Shown one piece after another: positions 21,527 through 28,007 of a DNA stretch of 35,908 nt. The notes below the pieces were generated by a model that was not told the DNA's origin, ran no database searches, and saw only the letters and a list, made by a program, of their open reading frames with translations. A program made the translations under genes and the position numbers. Position 1 is the stretch's first letter; each line of letters starts with the position of its first letter. The stretch covers positions 1 through 35,908 of the IMG/VR virus record IMGVR_UViG_3300007734_000631; one strand, 5' to 3'. The DNA comes from a virus.

Positions 21527-21892
21527 ATGGGTAGATTTGATTACAAACGTCCCGGTGATGAGCAAACGCTTGAGGGCGGCGGAAGTGGCGGCGGATACCG
21601 CTCTGCCCCGTATAAAATTCCGTCTTACAAAACTAAAACCCCAAATGAAGAGGCCCTTAGTGATGTAACTAAGGGGTTTGTTGTTGGGGGCGCGGGAGCA
21701 ACTGCGGCGCTTGTTTCGTCAGACAGAGACACCAGTGCAAGCGATGAGAAAAGCGCTAAAGAGCGCCGTGAAGCCGCTGCTGAGTACAAGCGCGAGACAC
21801 GCAGGGGCAACAAGTTTGCCAAAGGTGGTTCAGTATCCGCCCGTGCAGACGGCATTGCCCAGCGCGGCAAAACAAAAGGACGGATGTGCTAA
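21527..21892 (+). CDS. Small protein with RADGIA C-terminal signature (copy 1)
   Basis: A 121-residue protein with Gly/Ser-rich N terminus, a hydrophobic Gly/Ala stretch (GFVVGGAGATAALVSS, about residues 50-65, possibly membrane-active), a charged helix and a C terminus of FAKGGSV plus SARADGIAQRGKTKGRM. The same C-terminal signature ends at least three other proteins nearby. AGGAG is upstream. Confidence 0.65.
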   Translation: MGRFDYKRPGDEQTLEGGGSGGGYRSAPYKIPSYKTKTPNEEALSDVTKGFVVGGAGATAALVSSDRDTSASDEKSAKERREAAAEYKRETRRGNKFAKGGSVSARADGIAQRGKTKGRMC

Positions 21893-22105
21893 ATGACTGA
21901 TACACACAACACCATCAAAGACATTCTTGATGTCGCTGCAATCTTTTCAACCATCGGCGCATTTTTGGAATGGGTTTCACCTGTGTTTGGTCTTATCGGA
22001 GCTATCGTAGGTGTGATGCGCATCGTTGAAATGGCTACGGGCAAGTCTTTTGCTGAAGTCATCAAGTGGAAGAAGAAAGACGACGATGCCAGCAACAAGC
22101 CTTAA
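21893..22105 (+). CDS. Small membrane protein, holin-like
   Basis: A 70-residue protein with one or two hydrophobic helices (about residues 13-48: VAAIFSTIGAFLEWVSPVFGLIGAIVGVMRIVE) and a basic then acidic tail (KWKKKDDDASNKP). Size and charge pattern fit a small class II-like holin, but the lysis genes lie 12 kb further on, so a membrane role in DNA delivery is equally possible. The ATG follows directly on the previous stop. Confidence 0.58.
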   Translation: MTDTHNTIKDILDVAAIFSTIGAFLEWVSPVFGLIGAIVGVMRIVEMATGKSFAEVIKWKKKDDDASNKP

Positions 22106-22556
22106 ACAGAAGAAATTCATGGATGCTGCGGCGCACAATCCGTCGTTCGCTCAGCAGGCAGGAATACCTCAATCCGTTGCAAAGGACTTTAGCGGTGCAA
22201 GCAAGGGAATGAAGTTTGGTAAAGGCTCTACGTCGCGGCCTGATTTGCAACGTATCAACAAACCTGACACTAAGCAGGGCAAGAACGAATTGTTCAAGAA
22301 AGGTGGAAACACTATGGCTACTAAAGGCGTAAACCCATTTGCTAAGTTTGAGAAGTCCGGTAAAGACGTTGAGAAAAAAGGCGTCAAAGAAGGCTCCAAA
22401 AAAGACATGATGATGGACAGATTCCAGATGATGAAGAAGAATGCTGCCCCCGCTAAGAAGATGGCTGGTGGCGGTTCCGCTTCTGCCCGTGCTGACGGTG
22501 TTGCCACCAAAGGTAAGACCAAAGGCAAGATGCTCAAAAAAGGCGGCATGGCCTGA
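22086..22556 (+). CDS. Small basic protein with RADGVA signature (copy 2)
   Basis: A 156-residue protein starting MPATSLKQKKFMDAAAHNP. The first half contains a motif common in phages (KQKKFMDAAAHNPSFAQQAG, then IPQSVAKDFSGASKGMKFG). The second half begins at an internal ATG at 22314 with AAAGGTGG before it, and ends MAGGGSASARADGVATKGKTKG. It may therefore be a fusion of two small genes, or give two products. It overlaps the upstream gene by 20 bases. Confidence 0.65.
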   Translation: MPATSLKQKKFMDAAAHNPSFAQQAGIPQSVAKDFSGASKGMKFGKGSTSRPDLQRINKPDTKQGKNELFKKGGNTMATKGVNPFAKFEKSGKDVEKKGVKEGSKKDMMMDRFQMMKKNAAPAKKMAGGGSASARADGVATKGKTKGKMLKKGGMA

Positions 22557-22569
22557 TAGGGAGTAATCC

Positions 22570-24066
22570 ATGAACAACAATGATTTAGCAGCCCTCGCCG
22601 CGCTAGGCGCGATGGGAGCTTGGTACAAGAGCCACCTTGATAGCCTAGGTACTGGGCAAGGTGCCCCTGCTGACGCTGCTGGAAGATATCCCCCTGCCGC
22701 TGATTTTGTAAACAGAGATAGCTCTGGTGGTGTTGGTGGTATTCGCGCCCGTGATGTGGTTTATGGTGGGGACAATACCGCCCGTGATGCTGGCGCTGCC
22801 ATTGCCGGAGAGAACCGGGATTTAGCGGGTGCACAACGTGCGAATAGTGGTGTAGGTTTGAGCTTACGTGGTGGTAACGAGCAACGGTATCGGGATAGAA
22901 GTGGCGGTAAAGGTGGCGGCGGGGCCCCTATAGTTTCTTTTACCGGGAATGGTTCTGGGTATGACAGACCATTTCTTTCTGGCGCTGTTGCCCCCGATGT
23001 TGCCCCCGATGCTGCCCCCGAAGAATCAGATGGCATGGGCGGGGCTCTAAGGGCGGGCATTACCGCTGCGGGCCTTGGTACGGCTGGCCTTGCTGGTTCT
23101 TACTACGCAAAGGTAAAAAGAGAAGCCCGACTAGCGGATGAACGTGCAAAACGAGTAGCCGAAGCGCGAGCGGGTATCCTCAAAGACCAGACACAAGAAA
23201 GAATTGCGGAAGACCGCGCTGGTAGCAAGGCACGACCCCAAACCGAAGAATTATCAGACACTAAAAAGATGTTTGCAGAAGGCCCTGACCGCGCCGCTGT
23301 AGCGGAAGCAAAGAGCCGGGCAACCCAAGCGGAAATTGACGCTGAACTCAAGCGGTACAAAAATAAAACCAAAGGGGCTAATGACCGCGCTGCGGTGTTG
23401 AACAAAGATATGTGGGCAGCGGGGCCAACTGTTGTAAACGAAACTTCAGCGCAAACTAGAGCACGTAATACTCCTGCACCGGAAAACGCTGCGCGTATGA
23501 CTGCCGCCCAGAAAGCTGCTGCTAAGCAAGCCGCTGATATGGAAGCGTTCAACAGCATGTTACGGGAACAAAAAGTTGGCCCGGCGGTGGAAGAAGGAAA
23601 AAGAATTAAGGCCCGTGGTATGGCAGGAAAAGCTGGTCTTGCGCTAACGGCTCTTGGTCTTGGAAGTGCTGCCAACGCAGCTACTAATATGACCGCTGGG
23701 GAACGTGAACGGCTTGGTGCAGATGTGGTGGAAGGGTTAATAACACCACTTGGGTTAACACCTTCAATGGCTGGAGAAGGTTCTGATTTGTATCCCAGTA
23801 AACCTCTTTCGTCTGCGGAGCGCAAAAAGATGATAGAGGCTATGTCCCCAGCGGACAGGAAAAAAATGGAAGAAGCCCTTGCCCGCCAGAACCCCGGACT
23901 GCTTGACAGAATCAAAAGACCTAGTGCTGCCAATCAAAGGGCTGCTGGTGGGCAAATTAAAGCCAAGAAGATGGCTTCTGGTGGTATGACTTCAACTGTG
24001 TCTTCTGCTTCTAAACGTGGTGACGGTATTGCCTCCAAAGGTAAGACCCGTTGCAAAATGTACTAA
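22570..24066 (+). CDS. Probable internal virion / ejection protein with C-terminal signature (copy 3)
   Basis: A 498-residue protein, Ala/Gly-rich with long charged helices. There are two weakly hydrophobic segments (about residues 158-176 and 352-372), a short repeat VAPDVAPDAAPE near 137-150, and a long coiled region 180-330. The C terminus reads KKMASGGM..., GDGIASKGKTRCKM, a looser copy of the signature shared with neighbouring small proteins. Size and composition suit an internal head protein that is ejected with DNA; no lysozyme motif is seen. GGGAG is upstream. Confidence 0.58.
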   Translation: MNNNDLAALAALGAMGAWYKSHLDSLGTGQGAPADAAGRYPPAADFVNRDSSGGVGGIRARDVVYGGDNTARDAGAAIAGENRDLAGAQRANSGVGLSLRGGNEQRYRDRSGGKGGGGAPIVSFTGNGSGYDRPFLSGAVAPDVAPDAAPEESDGMGGALRAGITAAGLGTAGLAGSYYAKVKREARLADERAKRVAEARAGILKDQTQERIAEDRAGSKARPQTEELSDTKKMFAEGPDRAAVAEAKSRATQAEIDAELKRYKNKTKGANDRAAVLNKDMWAAGPTVVNETSAQTRARNTPAPENAARMTAAQKAAAKQAADMEAFNSMLREQKVGPAVEEGKRIKARGMAGKAGLALTALGLGSAANAATNMTAGERERLGADVVEGLITPLGLTPSMAGEGSDLYPSKPLSSAERKKMIEAMSPADRKKMEEALARQNPGLLDRIKRPSAANQRAAGGQIKAKKMASGGMTSTVSSASKRGDGIASKGKTRCKMY

Positions 24067-24075
24067 GGACTAAAA

Positions 24076-24333
24076 ATGGCTGATGATAAAAAACCTTCTA
24101 ACTATGATGAAGTAATGGATGCCAAGATGCAAGCGAAGAAAGACGTTGCATACGACGCTGCGGATAGTACGCCCCCTAATCCAGCCCCTTTGTATATGAC
24201 CAAAACGCCCGGTGGTAAAGCTAAGCGTATGGCTTCTGGTGGCTCTGCTTCCAGCCGTGCGGATGGTATTGCTCAGCGTGGCAAAACCCGTGGCACAGTG
24301 GTCATGTGCGGCGGTGGGATGTACAAAAAATGA
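24076..24333 (+). CDS. Small protein with RADGIA signature (copy 4)
   Basis: An 85-residue protein: acidic N-terminal helix (DDKKPSNYDEVMDAKMQAKKDV), a proline-rich middle (STPPNPAPLYMTKTPGG), then RMASGGSASSRADGIAQRG followed by KTRG, nearly the same as copy 1. It overlaps the following gene by four bases. Confidence 0.65.
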   Translation: MADDKKPSNYDEVMDAKMQAKKDVAYDAADSTPPNPAPLYMTKTPGGKAKRMASGGSASSRADGIAQRGKTRGTVVMCGGGMYKK

Positions 24334-24605
24334 TGGCTTCTCGCGGCATGGGCGCTATTAGCCCATCCAAAATGCCCAAGGGTACTAAGACTGCCCGTAG
24401 GGATGACACTGACTTCACAAAGTATGCTGAAGGCGGTAAGGTAAATGCTGCGGGTAACTACACCAAGCCGGGTCTCCGTAAACGCATTGTGTCCCAAGTC
24501 AAGGCTGCGTCTACACAAGGGACGGGTGCAGGACAGTGGTCAGCCCGCAAAGCACAGCTTGTAGCTAAACGGTACAAGGCTTCTGGTGGGGGGTACAGAG
24601 ATTGA
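24330..24605 (+). CDS. DUF5872-like protein, first part
   Basis: A 91-residue basic protein with SKMPKGTKTARRDDTDF, YAEGGKV, and a C-terminal block GQWSARKAQLVAKRYKASGGG that I recognise as the N-terminal half of DUF5872-type proteins, in which it is followed by the block now encoded by the next gene. The end overlaps the next start by four bases. Start at 24330 overlaps the upstream stop (ATGA); the second ATG at 24333 is possible. Confidence 0.62.
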   Translation: MMASRGMGAISPSKMPKGTKTARRDDTDFTKYAEGGKVNAAGNYTKPGLRKRIVSQVKAASTQGTGAGQWSARKAQLVAKRYKASGGGYRD

Positions 24606-24835
24606 AAGCGCCGCAGCAATCCCTGAAAAACTGGGGTGACCAGAAATGGCGCACCAAGTCGGGAAAGCCGTCGTCAAAAACAGGTGAGCGTTACCTCCCT
24701 GAAGCTGCTATAAAATCCTTATCACCGGCTGAATACGCTGCAACCACCAAAGCAAAACGCGCTGGTAAAGCAGCAGGAAAACAGTTTGTTGCCCAACCCA
24801 AAAGCATTGCAAAGAAAACAGCAGGGTTTAGATAA
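24602..24835 (+). CDS. DUF5872-like protein, second part (TTG start or frameshift product)
   Basis: A 77-residue basic protein with NWGDQKWRTKSGKPSSKTG, ERYLPEAAIKSLSPAEY, then KRAGKAAGKQFVAQPKSIAKK, the rest of a DUF5872-like pattern. The first possible start is a TTG that overlaps the stop of the preceding gene (ATTGA). The frame is -1 relative to it and a run of six G (24588-24593) lies just upstream, so a frameshifted fusion is also possible. The stop overlaps the next ATG. Confidence 0.62.
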   Translation: MKAPQQSLKNWGDQKWRTKSGKPSSKTGERYLPEAAIKSLSPAEYAATTKAKRAGKAAGKQFVAQPKSIAKKTAGFR

Positions 24836-25761
24836 TGGCGAATACTTCTGGCTCCACAGCTTTCAACCTTGACCTTACTGAGTTGGTCGAGGAGGCATTT
24901 GAGCGGGCTGGGAGTGAACTACGCACGGGCTATGACATGCGCACGGCGCGGCGCAGCCTCAACATCATGTTTGCCGACTGGGCAAACCGTGGCATCAACC
25001 TGTGGACGATTGAGCCGGGTACGATTGAGTTGGTGCAGGGGCAGAACACCTACCCTCTACCGGAAGACACAATCGACCTACTGGAACATTTGATTCGCAC
25101 AAACGCCAACAGCACTGCCAATCAAGCTGACCTGACCATTACCCGTATCAGTGTTTCTACCTACGCGACTATCCCCAACAAGCTGACCCAAGCGCGGCCT
25201 ATCCAGCTTTGGATTCAACGATACAACGGGCAGACATCAGTTGTAGGATTAACCCTAAGTGCATCAATTTCAAGCACAGCCACAGAAGTTACCCTGAGTT
25301 CCACTGTGGGACTGCCCGCTTCTGGGTTCATCAAGATAGACTCAGAAACCATCAACTACGGCTACATAGAGGGAAATACCCTCTATAGCTGCTTCCGTGG
25401 GCAGAACAACACGACTGCCGCCTCCCATACTGCTGGGGCTACTGTCTACTGGCAGCAGCTTCCCGCCGTGACCGTCTGGCCTACACCTGACAACGTGCAG
25501 ACATACACACTGGCCTACTGGCGGCTGCGCCGCACCCAAGATGCGGGTGGCGGTGTGAACATCATGGATGTGCCGTTCCGGTTTATCCCCTGCATGGCAG
25601 CGGGCTTGGCGTACTACATTGCGGGCAAGATTCCAACTGGTATGGAGCGCCTACCCATGCTCAAGCAGCAATACGATGAGACTTGGGAACTTGCGGCGTA
25701 CGAAGACCATGAGAAAGCGGCCCTCCGTTTGGTGCCGCGCCAGACCTATATTGGGCGGTAG
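24835..25761 (+). CDS. Head-tail connector with inserted beta domain
   Basis: A 308-residue protein. The N-terminal helices LVEEAFERAGSELRTGYDMRTARRSLNIMFADWANRG match P22 gp4-like tail accessory/adaptor proteins. PLPEDTIDLLEHLI and the C-terminal PFRFIPCMAAGLAYYIAGKI, then ALRLVPR, continue that fold. Between WIQRYNGQ and LPAVTVWPTPDN (about residues 138-210) lies a separate Ser/Thr-rich beta domain (TEVTLSSTVGLPASGFIKID, SCFRGQNNTTAASHTAG) that looks inserted. It would bind under the portal. Confidence 0.72.
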   Translation: MANTSGSTAFNLDLTELVEEAFERAGSELRTGYDMRTARRSLNIMFADWANRGINLWTIEPGTIELVQGQNTYPLPEDTIDLLEHLIRTNANSTANQADLTITRISVSTYATIPNKLTQARPIQLWIQRYNGQTSVVGLTLSASISSTATEVTLSSTVGLPASGFIKIDSETINYGYIEGNTLYSCFRGQNNTTAASHTAGATVYWQQLPAVTVWPTPDNVQTYTLAYWRLRRTQDAGGGVNIMDVPFRFIPCMAAGLAYYIAGKIPTGMERLPMLKQQYDETWELAAYEDHEKAALRLVPRQTYIGR

Positions 25762-25763
25762 TC

Positions 25764-26153
25764 ATGGGTAATAGATTCGCTTCCGGTAAGAATGCGATTT
25801 CAGAGTGTGACCGTTGTGGTCAGCGGTTCAAATTGAGTGTCTTGAAGACGGAAATTATCAAGACAAAGAACTACAATCTGTTGGTGTGTCCAGAGTGCTG
25901 GGACCCCGACCAGCCGCAGCTACAGCTAGGTATGTTTCCAGTGGATGACCCACAGGCTTTGCGTAACCCGCGCCCTGACCGTAGCTACGTGGCTTCTGGA
26001 TTGGATACCTTGGGTTACCCCAGCGGCGGGTCTAGAGATATCCAATGGGGCTGGAACCCTATTGGCGGTGCAAGTGGAGTTGATGTAGGTCTAACGCCCA
26101 ATTACTTGGTCGGAACCACGAGTGTTGGTACAGTAACAGTAACGGTTTCATAG
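25764..26153 (+). CDS. Zinc-ribbon virion-cluster protein
   Basis: A 129-residue protein starting MGNRFASGKNAISECDRCGQRF. CDRC at 15-18 and CPEC at about 42-45 form a zinc ribbon. It is followed by DPDQPQL and a Pro/Gly-rich second half ending in short strands (VGTTSVGTVTVTV). This combination recurs beside connector genes in short-tailed phages, to my recollection. Its role is unknown, perhaps a neck component. Confidence 0.65.
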   Translation: MGNRFASGKNAISECDRCGQRFKLSVLKTEIIKTKNYNLLVCPECWDPDQPQLQLGMFPVDDPQALRNPRPDRSYVASGLDTLGYPSGGSRDIQWGWNPIGGASGVDVGLTPNYLVGTTSVGTVTVTVS

Positions 26154-26162
26154 GAGTCCATG

Positions 26163-26333
26163 ATGGATACAAAGACAGTTAAACGCATCGCCGACACCGA
26201 GGCCAAGAAAATGGTTAAGGGACACGAGTCGCGTATGCACGCTAAGAAAATGGCAAAGGGTGGTGTGACTACCGACCAAGCCATGAAATATGGTCGCAAC
26301 TTGGCCCGCGCCAACAACCAGAAAACGGGGTAA
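26163..26333 (+). CDS. Small basic protein between connector genes
   Basis: A 56-residue protein, MDTKTVKRIADTEAKKMVKGH..., with HAKKMAKGGVTTDQAMKYGRN: a basic helix plus the short K-M-A-x-G-G signature. Start chosen at the second of two ATGs because AGGAG is then six bases away. Likely a DNA- or portal-associated accessory protein; unproven. Confidence 0.58.
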   Translation: MDTKTVKRIADTEAKKMVKGHESRMHAKKMAKGGVTTDQAMKYGRNLARANNQKTG

Positions 26334-26336
26334 ATC

Positions 26337-26600
26337 ATGGCATACACAATGAAAAAAGGTGGTAAGGAAGTTGGTCAAGCCAACGTCTACGCACCGCCCC
26401 ACACGATGGATGGTAAAGCTATGAAGGGTTCTTCAAACCCCGGCAAAGAACCTAACCGCAGCCAATTGGACACTGCGGATATCAGCCTAGGCGCGTACAG
26501 CAAATCTGCTGGCAATGAACCTATCAAGACAACAGGTATCAAAGTTCGGGGAACTGGCGCAGCTACCAAAGGACTGATGGCACGAGGCCCAATGGCATGA
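26337..26600 (+). CDS. Small glycine-rich protein
   Basis: An 87-residue protein (MAYTMKKGGKEVGQANVYAPP...) ending KVRGTGAATKGLMARGPMA, related in feel to the other small Gly/Ala/Lys-tailed proteins in this stretch. It is coupled by ATGA to the adaptor gene downstream. Function unknown. Confidence 0.62.
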   Translation: MAYTMKKGGKEVGQANVYAPPHTMDGKAMKGSSNPGKEPNRSQLDTADISLGAYSKSAGNEPIKTTGIKVRGTGAATKGLMARGPMA

Positions 26601-27292
26601 ACTACTCTGAGCTTTCGTCGGCAGTACAGACCTATACGGAGAATAACTTTCCGGCGATTACACTCGCGGATGGGTCTACATTTACGACTACGGCTCAGAT
26701 TAACCGCTTCATCGAACAGGCGGAACAGCGCATCTACAACACGGTGCAATTCCCCTCTTTACGTAGGAATGTGACAGGGGTTACCACTTCAGGCAACAAG
26801 TACTTGTCTTGCCCTGATGACTTCCTTGCTCCGTATTCCTTGGCTATCTACACTACATCCGGCCCGTTCATATACCTACTAAACAAGGATGTGAACTTCA
26901 TCCGTGAAGCGTACCCAACGCCAACTGATACGGGAACTCCCAAGTACTACGCTTTGTTTGGCCCAGCCGTTGCAAGTTCGGTCATCAGTAACGAGTTGTC
27001 GTTCATCCTTGGCCCTACACCCGATGCGGTCTACAACGCTGAACTGCACTACTACTATTACCCCGAGTCCATCACCTCCGCAGGTACTACATGGCTTGGG
27101 GACAACTTCGACACTGTGCTGCTGTACGGTTCGCTAGTTGAGGCGTACACCTTTATGAAGGGTGAGGCCGACCTGATTGCGTTGTACGATACTAAGTACA
27201 AAGAAGCCCTTGCACTGGCTAAACGTCTGGGTGATGGTATGGAACGTCAAGATGCCTATCGCAGCGGCCAATTTAGGCAGGCGGTGACATGA
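26597..27292 (+). CDS. Head-tail adaptor protein (tail tubular A / SU10 adaptor type)
   Basis: A 231-residue protein. The N-terminal helix MNYSELSSAVQTYTENNFP, INRFIEQAEQRIYNTVQFPSLRRNV, then the strand-rich centre and ELHYYYYPESI, LLYGSLVEAYTFMKGEADLIALYDTKYKEALA match adaptor proteins of phage SU10 and T7 gp11-like type that link portal and nozzle. Full length. The ATG overlaps the upstream stop (ATGA). Confidence 0.78.
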   Translation: MNYSELSSAVQTYTENNFPAITLADGSTFTTTAQINRFIEQAEQRIYNTVQFPSLRRNVTGVTTSGNKYLSCPDDFLAPYSLAIYTTSGPFIYLLNKDVNFIREAYPTPTDTGTPKYYALFGPAVASSVISNELSFILGPTPDAVYNAELHYYYYPESITSAGTTWLGDNFDTVLLYGSLVEAYTFMKGEADLIALYDTKYKEALALAKRLGDGMERQDAYRSGQFRQAVT

Positions 27293-27702
27293 GCATTATC
27301 CAGACGCAGACCACCAGCTTCAAAACGGAGCTGTATCAGGCGGTGCACAACCTGTCCACGGACACCATCTACATTGCCCTGTACAACGGCAATGCAAACT
27401 TGAACGCTGACACTACGGTCTACACTACCCTTAATGAAGTAGTGGCTACAGGCTACACGGCAGGCGGGCAGGCATTGACCGGGGTCTCCATCAGCTCCTC
27501 GGGGTACACCGCCTATGTGAATTGGTCGAATGTGTCTTGGACAGGGGCGATTACAGCCCGATGCGCTCTGATTTACAACGTGACCCAAGGCAACAAGTCC
27601 ATCGCAGTGATTGACTTTGGCGCGGATAAAACCTCGACCACCACATTCACTATCACGATGCCCGCTAACACGGCTACTACGGCGCTTATTAGAAGTTCGT
27701 AG
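27289..27702 (+). CDS. Structural beta protein of the tail cluster
   Basis: A 137-residue protein with FKTELYQAVHNLSTDTIYIALYNGNANLN, VVATGYTAGGQALTGVSISSSGYTAYVNW and SIAVIDFGADKTS, a beta-sandwich pattern that I associate with phage tail or fibre accessory proteins. It is coupled to the adaptor gene by ATGA. Substrate or partner unknown. Confidence 0.65.
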   Translation: MSIIQTQTTSFKTELYQAVHNLSTDTIYIALYNGNANLNADTTVYTTLNEVVATGYTAGGQALTGVSISSSGYTAYVNWSNVSWTGAITARCALIYNVTQGNKSIAVIDFGADKTSTTTFTITMPANTATTALIRSS

Positions 27703-27710
27703 GGGGCGGC

Positions 27711-27992
27711 ATGACCACTTGGACGCCCATAGACACCGGCAACTCCATCGCAGTGTCGTATGACTTTAACCCGTACGCTACTTTGGCGTTTGCTGAAGGT
27801 GCTTTTGCTGATGGTTTGGTCTACGACCCATGGGGCAATATTGGTACTGCACAGACACCAAATTGGGGTGTAATACCCACCGGGACTTCACTGTCATACG
27901 ACTTCAACCCTTATGCCACTTTGGCCTTTGCTGAAGGTGCTTTTGCTGATGGTTCGGTCTATGACCCGTGGACGTTAATTTCTACGTCCTAA
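27711..27992 (+). CDS. Small protein made of two tandem 46-residue repeats
   Basis: A 93-residue protein in which SYDFNPYATLAFAEGAFADG (residues 16-35) and the following xVYDPW recur at 62-87, differing by one residue in the 26-residue unit. The two DNA copies are 138 bases apart and differ mainly at third codon positions, so the repeat is old and held by selection. GGGGGCGGC precedes the ATG. A fibre- or tail-linked role is suggested only by position. Confidence 0.62.
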   Translation: MTTWTPIDTGNSIAVSYDFNPYATLAFAEGAFADGLVYDPWGNIGTAQTPNWGVIPTGTSLSYDFNPYATLAFAEGAFADGSVYDPWTLISTS

Positions 27993-28007
27993 GTAAAAAG
28001 GAAAGAT

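Noticed and set aside
23103-23933. Minus-strand frame opposite the 498-residue gene
   Set aside because: Ala/Ser-rich mirror of an Ala/Arg-rich gene; no start signal.
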